Shown: positions 1 to 9,496 of the stretch, in pieces
How the letters are laid out: each line of letters starts with the position of its first letter
How positions within the stretch are numbered: position 1 is the first letter of the stretch
Origin: Candidatus Hadersleviella danica
GTDB taxonomy: Bacteria > Chloroflexota > Anaerolineae > Promineifilales > Promineifilaceae
Direction: 5' to 3'
DNA: 64,000 nt
NCBI GenBank assembly: GCA_016711405.1
Contig: JADJSZ010000002.1
Span: 123,466 to 187,465 of the forward strand
Position numbers and translations under genes: made by a program
The notes under the pieces: model-generated
Told to the model about the DNA's origin: nothing
What the model saw: only the letters and a program-made list of their open reading frames with translations
The model's database searches: none

Positions 1-963
1 GCTCAAATTGGTTCGCAAATCATCGGGGATGCGGCCGACCATCCCAAAATCAATGAAGATGATTTGGAACGGCCGTACCCGCCCCTCGGCCAACTCCTCC
101 TCGTCTAGCGGCTGGCCCACAGGGCGAATAAAAATGTTGCCGGGGTGCGGGTCGGCGTGGAAAAAGCCCTGTTTGAACAGTTGGTACAGGTACACCTCGA
201 TGAGCAGTTCTGCCACCGCATGGGTATCTATCCCCGCCGCCTTAATTTTTTCAACCTCGTTAATTTTGGGGTTTTCGACGTTTTCCAGCACCACCACGCG
301 GGGGGTGCAAAGCTCCTCATACACCTTGGGAATGTAGACCCGTGGCTCGTGGGCGAACATTTTGGCGAACTTTTGGGCGTGGAACACCTCCGCCTCGTAG
401 TCCAATTCCTCCCACAGGGTGCGGGCAAATTCCTCGAGCAGGGCGGGTATATCGGCGCGGCGGCGGATGGGGCGATAGCGCATGACCCACGGGGCGATGG
501 CGCGTAACGCGGCCAAATCGGTGTGGACAATGGTGGCGATGTTCGGCCGTTGCACCTTCAGCACCACCGCTTGCCCTGTCGTGAGGGTGGCGCGAACCGT
601 TTGGCCGAGGGAGGCGGCGGCCAACGGCTCGAACTCGACATGGGCAAAGTGGGTGGTTAAATCGGGGTATTCGCGGCGCAGGATGGTTTCGAGGTCGGCC
701 GCACTGATGGCGGGCACTTCATCTTGCAACCCTTGCAATTCTTGGGTGATTTCGGGGGGGAGTACGTCGACGCGGGCGCTGAGGAATTGGCCCAGTTTGA
801 TGAGCACCCCGCCCATTTCGATGGCGAGGTAGCGGAAGTTCCGCGCCATTTGGCGGAACCGGCGCGGCCGACTGCGCCGAATGGCATGGCCGACAAAGGG
901 GATGCGGCCGAGGGTAATATCTACAAAGGCGAGTTGGATAATAATGGCCGCAAAAAAGCGCAC
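1..963 (-). CDS. ABC1/UbiB (AarF) family atypical kinase, 3' end cut by window edge
   Basis: The reverse strand encodes a UbiB/ABC1-type atypical protein kinase that runs off the left edge. The diagnostic motifs are visible: KLGQFLSAR with the usual downstream VLPPE, an Ala-rich nucleotide loop (AAASLGQT), the catalytic QGFFHADPHPGN segment near 135-180 and the metal-binding IDFGMVG near 60-80. The family supports isoprenoid-quinone biosynthesis or lipid homeostasis at the membrane; the substrate cannot be read from sequence. The start is uncertain. The frame is open to 996 and family-like sequence (RIVRFFAAIIIQL) begins near 970, so I chose the GTG at 961-963. The only ATG is at 847-849 and would remove conserved N-terminal sequence. 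The bases just upstream belong to a small heptad repeat, which leaves no Shine-Dalgarno. Confidence 0.85.
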   Translation of the reverse strand, partial: MRFFAAIIIQLAFVDITLGRIPFVGHAIRRSRPRRFRQMARNFRYLAIEMGGVLIKLGQFLSARVDVLPPEITQELQGLQDEVPAISAADLETILRREYPDLTTHFAHVEFEPLAAASLGQTVRATLTTGQAVVLKVQRPNIATIVHTDLAALRAIAPWVMRYRPIRRRADIPALLEEFARTLWEELDYEAEVFHAQKFAKMFAHEPRVYIPKVYEELCTPRVVVLENVENPKINEVEKIKAAGIDTHAVAELLIEVYLYQLFKQGFFHADPHPGNIFIRPVGQPLDEEELAEGRVRPFQIIFIDFGMVGRIPDDLRTNLS

Positions 964-977
964 GATGCGCCAATAAC

Positions 978-990
978 AGCACTCAGCACT
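978..990. repeat. short heptad repeat (CAGCACT)
   Basis: Nearly two copies of a 7-bp unit lie between the radical SAM gene and the UbiB-like gene. The same unit recurs at 14939-15006 and 59912-59976, so this is a minimal member of the intergenic array family. Confidence 0.5.
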
Positions 991-1000
991 TTCTACTTAA

Positions 1001-2401
<1,401 letters not shown>

Positions 2402-2407
2402 AGTAGC

Positions 2408-2520
2408 CTATCAGTCTATCAGTCGGTCAGCTTGTCCGCCGACCCATCTGGTAGGGTAAAGGTATCGTCAATGGCGCATCCATTCATAATTCACCATTAA
2501 CTGTTCACAATTCACAATTA
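2408..2520. repeat. intergenic short-repeat array (CTATCAGT and ATTCACA units)
   Basis: The gap between two minus-strand genes holds two blocks: 8-bp units of the form CTATCAGT at 2408-2430, and degenerate 7-bp TTCACAA-like units at 2485-2520. The second block abuts the stop codon of the DUF2203 gene and the first ends next to the start codon of the radical SAM gene. Confidence 0.6.
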
Positions 2521-2895
2521 GAGCGGCCGTCGGCCGTTGAAGCCGCTGTCTAAATCGTGGTAAGCGGTAATTTGGGATTCGCCGTAGCGCCAGCAGAGGT
2601 AGACTTCACGGCCGTCTACCAATCCCAAAAAGTCCACCACCCCCAGCCGCAAATCTTTGACAATGCACCCATAGGCGCGAATGGCGGCCAACAGTTGCTC
2701 CATCGCCTCGAAATCTTGCACCATGCGGTTGCCCAAGGGACTGCCGACGTTGTGGTGGGCATACTGAAGCATGGCTCCAAGTTCGCGGTGGTGGGTGGCC
2801 ACACGCGCTTGCCGCTCGAGGAGTTCGCCCATTAACGGCCGAATCTCGGGCAACAACGCATTCGCTTCTGCGGGGGTGAAAAAACGAGCTGGCAT
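2518..2895 (-). CDS. DUF2203 family protein
   Basis: This small soluble protein of about 125 aa starts MPARFFTPAEANALLPEI, the typical N-terminus of DUF2203. It continues with a helical region and ends with a GREVYLCWRYGE segment characteristic of the family. The function is unknown. The frame is open further upstream, but that extension would translate a heptad repeat, so I took the ATG at 2893-2895. No Shine-Dalgarno is visible. Confidence 0.8.
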   Translation of the reverse strand: MPARFFTPAEANALLPEIRPLMGELLERQARVATHHRELGAMLQYAHHNVGSPLGNRMVQDFEAMEQLLAAIRAYGCIVKDLRLGVVDFLGLVDGREVYLCWRYGESQITAYHDLDSGFNGRRPL

Positions 2896-2904
2896 AGGGG
2901 GGGA

Positions 2905-2954
2905 ATTCGTTATTGGGTGTCTACACCAGTAGCCAATAACGAATAACGAGTAAC
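2905..2954. repeat. heptad-repeat hairpin (ATAACGA units)
   Basis: Inverted arms of the 7-bp family ATAACNA: ATTCGTTATTGG on the left and CCAATAACGAATAACGAGTAAC on the right flank a short loop. It sits immediately upstream of the DUF2203 start codon on the minus strand. Confidence 0.75.
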
Positions 2955-2955
2955 T

Positions 2956-2980
2956 AAAAAGGGGTGACATTTGTCACCCC
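2956..2980 (-). terminator. rho-independent terminator of the ErpA-like gene
   Basis: GGGGTGAC and its complement form an 8-bp stem with a short loop at 2961-2980. On the minus strand it is followed by five T residues (2956-2960). It lies downstream of the Fe-S carrier gene on that strand. Confidence 0.75.
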
Positions 2981-3005
2981 TCAAGATTCGTGGGACTGTT
3001 GGGAA

Positions 3006-3037
3006 ATCAATAGCCAATAACGAGTAATCAATAACTC
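3006..3037. repeat. heptad repeat (CAATAAC/AGTAATC units)
   Basis: Degenerate 7-bp units of the ATAACNA family lie directly after the stop codon of the ErpA-like gene and before its terminator. Confidence 0.55.
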
Positions 3038-3040
3038 TTC

Positions 3041-3454
3041 TTAGCCACAGCCGCCACTACCGCAACCACACCCTGCGCCTGCGGCCGTGGCTTCGCCATT
3101 CTTGGGCTTGAAGGAAGTGCCGCAACCGCACGAAGCGGCGGCGTTGGGGTTTTCAATCTTGAACCCGCCGCCCATGATGTTGTCTTCAAAGTCAATGACG
3201 GCATTCTCGAGGTACATCATGCTGGTGGGGTCTACGAAGACGCGGAAGCCAGTGCCTTCGAGAACGTTGTCATACGGCCGTGCTTCTGCTTCCAACGCCA
3301 TCCCATATTGCATCCCCGAGCAACCACCGCCCGAGATAAAAACGCGCAAACCGTAATCGGGCACGTTCTTGGAAATGAGTAAATCGCGCACTTTTTGCCC
3401 AGCGGCGGGGGTAATGGTGATAACGCCTGTATTTTCTAAGACATCTGCGAACAT
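3041..3454 (-). CDS. ErpA/HesB family iron-sulfur cluster insertion protein
   Basis: This is an A-type Fe-S carrier. The conserved cysteines are visible: one in GGGCSGMQYGM in the middle and two in the C-terminal SCGCGTSF. The protein is expected to receive a cluster from the assembly scaffold and hand it to client enzymes in the cytoplasm. The start is set by GGAGG at 3463-3467, well spaced from the ATG at 3452-3454; an ATG ten codons upstream is less likely. After the normal family end there is an extra Cys/Gly-rich tail (GAGCGCGSGGCG) that most A-type carriers lack. Fe-S role: known for the family; cluster or metal binding by the tail: inference. Confidence 0.9.
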   Translation of the reverse strand: MFADVLENTGVITITPAAGQKVRDLLISKNVPDYGLRVFISGGGCSGMQYGMALEAEARPYDNVLEGTGFRVFVDPTSMMYLENAVIDFEDNIMGGGFKIENPNAAASCGCGTSFKPKNGEATAAGAGCGCGSGGCG

Positions 3455-3603
3455 GGGGAAAGCCTCCAAATAACAAACTTTCAAGGGTTATTAAAACTTG
3501 AGAAGTTTAGAACGGTTTCAGAATGAGTTATGGGTCGCATTTTAGCAACATTGCTAGGGGGTGTCAATTTTTATCATTATTCTCAGAAAAAGTCTTATGG
3601 GGT

Positions 3604-3672
3604 GTTACTTGTTACTCGCTATTGGTTATTCGTTATGTAAATGGCTGAACAATAACCAAATAACGAATAACC
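3604..3672. repeat. heptad-repeat hairpin (ATAACGA units)
   Basis: The left arm is GTTACTTGTTACTCGCTATTGG plus further units; the right arm is AATAACCAAATAACGAATAACC. Both have 7-bp periodicity and are complementary with a few mismatches, giving a long potential stem around a loop at about 3637-3650. Confidence 0.75.
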
Positions 3673-3754
3673 CATCTCCCCCCTACCTTGCCCAAACAGG
3701 GTGATTCTTGTATCTTACGCGCCATTCTAATTTGTAATAAAGGAGAGACAACGC

Positions 3755-3834
3755 AAGGCAAAAAGCAGAGTAAAAAGCGAGAAGTGAAAAAGGAGTGATG
3801 TGCCTTTTTATCTTTTACTTTTTACTTTTCACCC
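3755..3834. repeat. heptad-repeat hairpin (AAAAGTGA-like units)
   Basis: A purine-rich left arm (GCAGAGTAAAAAGCGAGAAGTGA) is mirrored by a pyrimidine-rich right arm (TTTTACTTTTTACTTTTCACC). The unit differs from the 3604 array although the architecture is the same. It ends about 30 bp before the DUF368 start. Confidence 0.65.
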
Positions 3835-3862
3835 TCCAGCCCTTGTTGATTGTAGACACAGT

Positions 3863-4849
3863 ATGACGACAACCAATCAGGCGCCAAAGCGCACTTTGCG
3901 GGATTATGTGGGGCTGGCGGCGAGGGGGTTTTGCATGGGCGCGGCCGATGTCGTGCCGGGTGTTTCGGGGGGAACCATGGCCTTCATCCTCGGCATTTAT
4001 GAGGAGCTGATAAATTCCATCCGCACCGTCGGCCAGCCCGATTTTTTGCGGCTGGTGTTCAAGTTTCGCTTGCGCGAGATGTTTGCCATGCTGAATTGGC
4101 AATTTTTGGTGGCGGTTTTGGTGGGGATTTTTACGGCCGTACTCACCCTCGCCCCAGTCATCGAAACCCTGCTTGAAACCCAACCCGTTTATTTGTGGAG
4201 CTTTTTCTTCGGCCTCGTCCTCGCTTCTATTGTCACCGTGCGGACGCGCATCAAGGCATGGAGCCTCAATCCAATCATTGGCTTTGTGCTGGGTACTGTC
4301 GGGGCTTTTCTCCTCGTTGGGCTGGTGCCCACCCAAACCCCCAACGATTGGTGGTTCCTCATTCTGAGCGGCATGGTGGCCATTTGCGCCATGATTTTGC
4401 CCGGTATTTCAGGCTCCTTCATTTTGGTTCTGCTCGGCAAATACCAATACATCCTCAGTGCGGTCAACGACCGCGATCTTTTAACTGTCGCAATGGTCGG
4501 CATTGGGGCGGTGGTGGGCATTGTCACCATTGCCCAACTGTTGGGCTGGTTGTTTAAGAATTACCATGATGTGACCGTGGCCGTGCTGATTGGTTTTATG
4601 TTGGGCAGTTTGCGCAAGGTGTGGCCGTGGAAAGATCCCATCAGTTGGCTCCAAGATGCGGCTGGCAATTTTGTCCTGAGTGATGGCCACCAGATTGTCA
4701 TCGAAGAGCACAATTATTTGCCCACCCTCGGCCGCAACGGAGCCACCGAAATCTTGGTCGCCGTAGCCATTATGGCCGCTGGCCTCGTCCTCGTCATTGT
4801 GCTGGAGCGATTGGCGAATGGGACTCAACCAGTGAGAAGTGAGAAGTGA
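3863..4849 (+). CDS. DUF368 family membrane protein, PopT-like undecaprenyl-phosphate flippase
   Basis: This polytopic membrane protein of about 328 aa carries the DUF368 hallmark GAADVVPGVSGGTMAF near residue 25 and its repeat LPGISGSF in the second half, consistent with the inverted internal repeat of the family. DUF368 (PopT) proteins recycle undecaprenyl phosphate across the cytoplasmic membrane for cell-wall synthesis; assignment to that role rests on family knowledge. I chose the ATG at 3863 because the upstream extension is translated repeat. No Shine-Dalgarno precedes it. The last residues (VRSEK) are encoded by a GAGAAGT repeat that continues past the stop, so the repeat has taken over the 3' end of the gene. 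Confidence 0.88.
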   Translation: MTTTNQAPKRTLRDYVGLAARGFCMGAADVVPGVSGGTMAFILGIYEELINSIRTVGQPDFLRLVFKFRLREMFAMLNWQFLVAVLVGIFTAVLTLAPVIETLLETQPVYLWSFFFGLVLASIVTVRTRIKAWSLNPIIGFVLGTVGAFLLVGLVPTQTPNDWWFLILSGMVAICAMILPGISGSFILVLLGKYQYILSAVNDRDLLTVAMVGIGAVVGIVTIAQLLGWLFKNYHDVTVAVLIGFMLGSLRKVWPWKDPISWLQDAAGNFVLSDGHQIVIEEHNYLPTLGRNGATEILVAVAIMAAGLVLVIVLERLANGTQPVRSEK

Positions 4850-4903
4850 GAAGCGAGCCGTAAGCTCTCTGGCTTACGGCTTACAGCTTATAGCTGACAG
4901 CCT
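4831..4903. repeat. short-repeat array overlapping a stop codon
   Basis: GTGAGAA units (7 bp, 4831-4856) overlap the last codons of the DUF368 gene. They are followed by 8-bp units of the type CTTACGGCTTACAGCTTATAGCTGACAG, which can pair with CCGTAAGC at 4858. Confidence 0.65.
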
Positions 4904-4906
4904 ATT

Positions 4907-5662
4907 ATGAGAGACACCAAACGCATCAAAGCTGTTATTTTTGACCTTGACGACACCCTGATTAGCTGGGAAAAACTAGCCCATATGAGTTGGCGTGAGT
5001 TTAATCGGCCGAAATACGACCGCATTCACGACCTTGTCACTCAATGGGGGCATACTTTGCCACCGAAAGAGCAATTCGCCGATGTCATTAACGAACTCAA
5101 TCGGCAATCGTGGGAGAAAGCGTTGGAGACGGGACGCGCCGAGGGATTGGCGGCCGTGCTTCTGCGTGGCCTCGCCTTTTGCGGGGTAGATACGGCCGAC
5201 CTCACCCCCCAACCCATCCTCGAAGCATACCAATGGGAACCCCTCCCCGGCGTGACTCCCTTCCCCGATGCCCATGCTGTCCTCGAGGCCATCCAAGCCC
5301 AAGGGTACAAAATTGGCCTAATCACCAACGCCTACCAACCCATGTGGATGCGCGACAACGAACTGGCGCATTACGATTTGCTCCGCTTCTTCACCGCCCG
5401 CATCACCTCGGGCGATACAGGTTTTCTGAAACCCCATCCCGCCGTTTATTGGCGCATGTTGGGCTTGCTCAACCTCATGCCCCACGAAGCCATCTTTGTG
5501 GGCGACCGCCCCACCCACGACATTCAGGGAGCGCACAGCGTCGGCATGACGGCCGTGCTCATGGCTCCCCCTTACCTCAACCACGACCTCGGCGGGCAAA
5601 CACCCGACTTTACCATCGCTTCCCTCAGCGAACTCCTCCCCATCCTAGAACAATTGGGATAA
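4907..5662 (+). CDS. HAD superfamily hydrolase
   Basis: This 251-aa haloacid-dehalogenase-like phosphatase has motif I DLDDTL (nucleophile Asp near residue 14), motif II in LITNAY near residue 140, the conserved Lys of FLKPHP and motif IV VGDRPTHDI near 200. A helical cap lies between motifs I and II, so it is a C1-cap enzyme acting on a small phosphorylated metabolite that cannot be named. No Shine-Dalgarno is present: the start follows a repeat array by a few bases. Confidence 0.87.
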   Translation: MRDTKRIKAVIFDLDDTLISWEKLAHMSWREFNRPKYDRIHDLVTQWGHTLPPKEQFADVINELNRQSWEKALETGRAEGLAAVLLRGLAFCGVDTADLTPQPILEAYQWEPLPGVTPFPDAHAVLEAIQAQGYKIGLITNAYQPMWMRDNELAHYDLLRFFTARITSGDTGFLKPHPAVYWRMLGLLNLMPHEAIFVGDRPTHDIQGAHSVGMTAVLMAPPYLNHDLGGQTPDFTIASLSELLPILEQLG

Positions 5663-5672
5663 TGGGATAAGG

Positions 5673-5753
5673 AGTTATTCGTTCTTCGTTCTGGTTATTC
5701 GTTACTCTCGAGACACCAATAACCAATAACGAGTAACCAAATAACGAATAACA
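5673..5753. repeat. heptad-repeat hairpin (ATAACGA units)
   Basis: It fills almost the whole gap between two co-oriented genes. The left arm GTTATTCGTTCTTCGTTCTGG and the right arm (CCAATAACCAATAACGAG and on) are complementary with 7-bp periodicity. The right arm ends 3 bp before the next ATG. Confidence 0.75.
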
Positions 5754-5756
5754 CCT

Positions 5757-6566
5757 ATGGACGACAAAAAACTCGCCAAACAAGCGGAAAAAGAGCGCAA
5801 AGCGGCCGAAAAAGCGGCGCGTGATGAACAACGCCAAAAAGAGAAAACAGCCCGCGATTTGCGGCGCACCATCTCCAGCTACACCCGTGAGCAAATCAAA
5901 GAGCCAGAGATGGCCCAAGAATTTGCCAAAGCAGTCACCCAATTTTGGAATGGCCACTACACCATCGAAACGGCTGACGAAATGGACATGAACGAAGCAT
6001 TTCGCTTCTTCGATTGGTTCACCTTTGACTATGCCCTACCCGATGGAGAACGGCTCATCGAGCGTTTTGCCACCGAAATGCGCGACGAAATTACGGTCTA
6101 CCAGCAGGAAATCCTGAGTGAGTGGCTAGATGCCCCCGCCAGCTCGGTCTATATCTACGAAGGGTTTGATGGCTTCAGCCAGCAATTTAAGCTCCGCGAC
6201 TTCTTCAACGAAGAGGAAACGTACATCGTCTTCAGCGGGGCGGGAAGCGGCCGTGCCAAGCCCGAAGACCTCATCATGGCTCGCCTCGTCCCCGTCGGCG
6301 AGCGGCTCGAATTCAGCACCGTGGCCGCCTACATCCCCCGCGCCGAAGTGGGCGACCTGATGGAACAATTAACGGCCGCCCGCCACGAAGGCGAAGAACA
6401 CCAAACCTTCATGCGCCGCGCTGGCAATCTCATCATCGTCCACCACGCCCTCGCCCAAGCCGAAGCCAACGACCGCTACCCCGTCGTCCGCCTCGACCCC
6501 AAACGAGTAGACAAAGCCATCCAGCGCACGGCCAAGAAAGTCGTCATGAAAGTACGGCGGAAATGA
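5757..6566 (+). CDS. hypothetical protein with charged N-terminal coiled coil
   Basis: This 269-aa protein is not recognised. Residues 1-45 are almost entirely Lys, Glu, Ala and Arg and probably form a coiled coil or nucleic-acid-binding tail. The rest is acidic and soluble, with an aromatic patch FRFFDWFTFDYALP near residue 85 that recalls helical domains seen in SEC-C-associated proteins; I would not assign it on that alone. The C-terminus is again strongly basic (KRVDKAIQRTAKK). No signal peptide or membrane segment is visible. It lies between HAD and aroA, separated on both sides by repeat arrays, and has no Shine-Dalgarno. Confidence 0.75.
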   Translation: MDDKKLAKQAEKERKAAEKAARDEQRQKEKTARDLRRTISSYTREQIKEPEMAQEFAKAVTQFWNGHYTIETADEMDMNEAFRFFDWFTFDYALPDGERLIERFATEMRDEITVYQQEILSEWLDAPASSVYIYEGFDGFSQQFKLRDFFNEEETYIVFSGAGSGRAKPEDLIMARLVPVGERLEFSTVAAYIPRAEVGDLMEQLTAARHEGEEHQTFMRRAGNLIIVHHALAQAEANDRYPVVRLDPKRVDKAIQRTAKKVVMKVRRK

Positions 6567-6652
6567 GCTAGTCAGCCAGTCAGCCAGTCAGCGAAAAAGC
6601 TGACTGGCTGAAATGCTGACTAGCTGAAATGCTGACCCGCTGACCAGCTAAC
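6567..6652. repeat. octad-repeat hairpin (GTCAGCCA units)
   Basis: Three tandem GTCAGCCA units are followed by an A-rich loop and degenerate complementary units (GCTGACTGGCTGAAATGCTG and on). The array starts at the stop codon of the preceding gene and stops 2 bp before the aroA start. Confidence 0.75.
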
Positions 6653-6654
6653 CC

Positions 6655-7983
6655 ATGCCCACCCTCCAAATCCTCCCCCAACCCACCCCCTTGCGCGGCA
6701 CAATTAGCGTGCCGGGCGATAAATCCATTAGCCACCGCGCCATTATGTTTGGCGCCATTGCCAACGGCGTGAGCCATATTCGCAAATGGTTGCCCGCAGG
6801 CGACACCTTGGCCACCCTCAACGCCTTCCGCCAACTGGGGGTGCAAATCGAGGTGGTGGAGCATTCCCCTCAAGATTGGGAACTGACCATTCACGGCCGT
6901 GGCCTGCACGGCCTGCTCCCCCCTGAAAAACCGCTCAACTTTGTCAATGCGGGCACGGGCATTCGGCTGGCGGCGGGCTTGCTGGCAGGGCAGGCGTTTC
7001 CTGTCACCTTGGATGGCAGTGAACAGCTCCGCAAACGGCCGATGAACCGCATCGCCGAGCCGTTGCGCCACATGGGGGCGCAAATTGCGGCCGAAAACGG
7101 CCGTGCCCCGCTCCACATCACCCCCACCCCCCTGCAAGGCATCAGCTACACCATGAGCGTGGCCAGTGCCCAAGTCAAAAGTGCCCTTTTGCTGGCGGGT
7201 CTCTACGCCACAGGTTCTACCCGCATCTACCAGCCCGGCCCTGCCCGTGACCACACTGAGCGGATGCTCATGGCGATGGGGGTCGAAATCGAACAAGATG
7301 GAGATTGGGTCGTTTTACACCGCATCCCCGATCACCTCGAGCCGCTCGACTTGACAGTGCCGGGCGACCCCTCCTCGGCCGCGTTTCCCCTTGTGGCCGC
7401 CCTGCTCGTGCCCCATTCCGACATTCTCATCGAAAATGTGGGGCTGAACGACACCCGCACGGGCATTTTCGATTTGCTCCGCCAGATGGGGGGGGATTTT
7501 GAGTTCCTCAACGAACGCGTGACAGGCGGCGAACCAGCGGGGGATGTGCGCGTGCGCGGGAGCGAATTAAACGCGGCCGAGGCCAGCGGCACACTCGTTG
7601 TCCGCGCCATTGATGAGTTCCCCGTGTGGGCGGTGGCCACCAGCCAAGCCAATGGCCTCAGCATGGTGCGCGAGGCGGCCGAGTTGCGCGTCAAAGAGGT
7701 AGACCGCATCAGCATGTTGGCGGCCGAATTGCGCCGCATGGGGGTGCAGATGGCCGAACTGCCCGATGGCTTTACCGTGACAGGGCCGACACGGTTGCAG
7801 GGGGCGGCCGTGGACAGCCATGACGACCACCGCTTGGGCATGTCGCTGGCCGTGGCGGGTCTCATCGCCAACTCCCCCACCCTCATCCACGATGCGGGCT
7901 GTGTGGCGGATAGCTTCCCCGGCTTCGTCGAAACGATGCAATCCCTCGGGGCGCAAATGGGTTGGGTGGGCACTAGCCACTAA
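6655..7983 (+). CDS. aroA: 3-phosphoshikimate 1-carboxyvinyltransferase (EPSP synthase)
   Basis: This is the shikimate-pathway enzyme joining phosphoenolpyruvate to shikimate-3-phosphate, of normal length (442 aa). Signatures seen: GDKSISHRA with the substrate Lys23, NAGTGIRL, GSEQLRKRPM, SAQVKSALLLAGL, RDHTERML and the C-terminal HDDHRLGMSLAVA. No other aro genes are nearby, so it is not in a shikimate operon. The start ATG follows an octad array with no Shine-Dalgarno. The final codons and stop fall inside a CACTAGC-type heptad repeat. Confidence 0.97.
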   Translation: MPTLQILPQPTPLRGTISVPGDKSISHRAIMFGAIANGVSHIRKWLPAGDTLATLNAFRQLGVQIEVVEHSPQDWELTIHGRGLHGLLPPEKPLNFVNAGTGIRLAAGLLAGQAFPVTLDGSEQLRKRPMNRIAEPLRHMGAQIAAENGRAPLHITPTPLQGISYTMSVASAQVKSALLLAGLYATGSTRIYQPGPARDHTERMLMAMGVEIEQDGDWVVLHRIPDHLEPLDLTVPGDPSSAAFPLVAALLVPHSDILIENVGLNDTRTGIFDLLRQMGGDFEFLNERVTGGEPAGDVRVRGSELNAAEASGTLVVRAIDEFPVWAVATSQANGLSMVREAAELRVKEVDRISMLAAELRRMGVQMAELPDGFTVTGPTRLQGAAVDSHDDHRLGMSLAVAGLIANSPTLIHDAGCVADSFPGFVETMQSLGAQMGWVGTSH

Positions 7984-8003
7984 CCACTCCGCACTAACCA
8001 CTG
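7972..8003. repeat. heptad array (CCACTAA units) bridging aroA and the next gene
   Basis: Units CACTAGC, CACTAAC and CACTCCG, then CACTAAC again, span the aroA stop codon and the whole 25-bp intergenic gap. The same unit recurs at 11786, 50193 and 58120. Confidence 0.6.
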
Positions 8004-8008
8004 CCTCC

Positions 8009-9217
8009 ATGCCCAAACGCTTGTTGCTCATCCTCTTATGGGGCTTTCTGCTGGGGTGTGGCCAAACGGCCACACCACCACCTTCCCCTACGCCTGTGCC
8101 CCCCACCAGCACCACGGCCGCCATTGCCCTACTCCCCACCCATACGCCCACAACACCCGCAACGCTCACCCCCATCCCCAGCCTCACCTACACGCCCACG
8201 CCTAGCCCCACCAACACCCCCACTGCCACCTCTACGGCGACAGCCACACCGACCATCACCCCCACCCCCACAGAAGAGCCGAGCTATGAAGTGAAACTCG
8301 CGGCCGTGGGCGATTTGATGTTCGACCGCACCTTGGGGCGCGTCTTGCGCGACGGCCGTCTCGACTATCCCTTTGCAGGGGTGGTGGAATACCTCATCAA
8401 CGCCGACGTAACCGTTGGCAACCTCGAGACAGCCTTGGGCACGGGTGGCGAACCTGCTCCCAAAGCGTACCCCTTTATCTCGCCCCCCGAAACGGCCGAA
8501 TCCCTCGCCCGCGCAGGCTTCGACATCGTTTCCCTCGCCAACAACCACGCCCTTGATTACGGAACGGAGACGCTGATGGAGGGCATTGGCCTCCTGCGGG
8601 CGGCCGGGGTGGAGCCAATCGGGGCGGGAGCCAACGCGGCCGAGGCCCGCCGCCCCTATATCATCGAAGTGAACGGCCTGCGCCTCGCCTTTTTGGCCTA
8701 TGCCAACGTGCCCGTCGAGGCGCGTTCCTTTTATGATGTGCAAATTTGGGATGCCACCGAGGATACGCCTGGCATGGCGTGGGGCACTGTGGAGCGGGTG
8801 GTGGAAGATGTGTCGGCCGTGGCTCCCCTTGTAGACCATGTCATTGTCGTCGTTCATGCGGGCTACGAATATGTCAAAGGCCCCAGCAACGAGCAATACA
8901 ACATCTCCCACGCCGCTATTGATGCGGGAGCCACGCTGTACATTGGCCACCATGCCCACATCTTGCAAGCCATTGAGCAGTACCAAAACGGACTCATCGT
9001 CTACAGTTTGGGCAATTTCGCCTTCAATATAGATGGCCCGCCCGAAACGGCCATTATCCACATTACGTTGGGGCAAGAGGGGGTACTCGACTGGCGGCTT
9101 TTCCCAGCGATGGTCACCGAGACGGGCGCACCGCGCATGGCCACGGCCGAAGAAACAGCCCGCATTCTGGCTGATGTGCCGCTGTATATCACCCAATCAT
9201 GGGTTCCCCGCGAATAA
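8009..9217 (+). CDS. CapA-family poly-gamma-glutamate-type lipoprotein (metallophosphatase fold)
   Basis: A lipoprotein signal (hydrophobic stretch ending LLGCGQ) is followed by a Thr/Pro-rich linker of about 75 residues and a CapA domain. The metallophosphatase-like motifs are present: AAVGDLMFDR, VGNLETAL, LANNHALDYG, VVHAGYEY, IGHHAHILQ and YSLGNFAF. CapA relatives act in poly-gamma-glutamate or capsule synthesis and anchoring outside the membrane, but lone CapA-domain lipoproteins without capBC, as here, often have unknown substrates. The start at 8009 is chosen for the signal peptide; the upstream open frame is antisense-like readthrough of aroA. No Shine-Dalgarno is seen. Confidence 0.87.
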   Translation: MPKRLLLILLWGFLLGCGQTATPPPSPTPVPPTSTTAAIALLPTHTPTTPATLTPIPSLTYTPTPSPTNTPTATSTATATPTITPTPTEEPSYEVKLAAVGDLMFDRTLGRVLRDGRLDYPFAGVVEYLINADVTVGNLETALGTGGEPAPKAYPFISPPETAESLARAGFDIVSLANNHALDYGTETLMEGIGLLRAAGVEPIGAGANAAEARRPYIIEVNGLRLAFLAYANVPVEARSFYDVQIWDATEDTPGMAWGTVERVVEDVSAVAPLVDHVIVVVHAGYEYVKGPSNEQYNISHAAIDAGATLYIGHHAHILQAIEQYQNGLIVYSLGNFAFNIDGPPETAIIHITLGQEGVLDWRLFPAMVTETGAPRMATAEETARILADVPLYITQSWVPRE

Positions 9218-9337
9218 ACGTACCAAATACCCAGTTACCAAGACACCCCAACTTCATCTCCCCTTGAAAATACACCCTGAAAGGGTTATGATTTTCCCTA
9301 ACTCGCCCAGCGAGTACACACTTAATTTTGACGCTCT

Positions 9338-9356
9338 AATTGTAGTGACCACAATT
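9338..9356. promoter_or_regulatory. 19-bp imperfect palindrome upstream of response regulator
   Basis: AATTGT and ACAATT flank a mostly symmetrical centre, so 8 of 9 base pairs are complementary. It lies about 140 bp upstream of the response regulator start in a 280-bp gap that otherwise holds no gene. A transcription-factor operator is possible; no factor can be named. Confidence 0.35.
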
Positions 9357-9496
9357 CATTTCCTTGCAAGACCTCGGCCGTAGGGCTATTTTGGGCTTGT
9401 TAGGCTTGCTACCTAGTCGTAATTCAATGGGAATCGTTAACCCGCACAGGGCAATGGATTGACCACTGAATAACCTTTCTATGAGGAAGGCAACCC

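Larger units (their letters stand above)
3485..3862. other. non-coding gap with two repeat arrays
   Basis: The space between the divergent ErpA-like and DUF368 genes contains no supported gene. The first 115 bp are AT-rich and probably hold the minus-strand promoter; the remainder is occupied by two separate short-repeat hairpins described below. Confidence 0.6.

Noticed and set aside
3604..3672. CRISPR interpretation of the ATAACGA and similar arrays
   Set aside because: Units are only 6-8 bp, contiguous, degenerate and arranged as inverted arms; there are no 20-40 bp repeats with unique spacers and no cas genes in the window.
8129..9196. 355-aa minus-strand ORF opposite the CapA-like gene
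   Set aside because: Shadow of a gene with clear lipoprotein signal and CapA motifs; the antisense protein is His/Gly/Arg-rich without structure.
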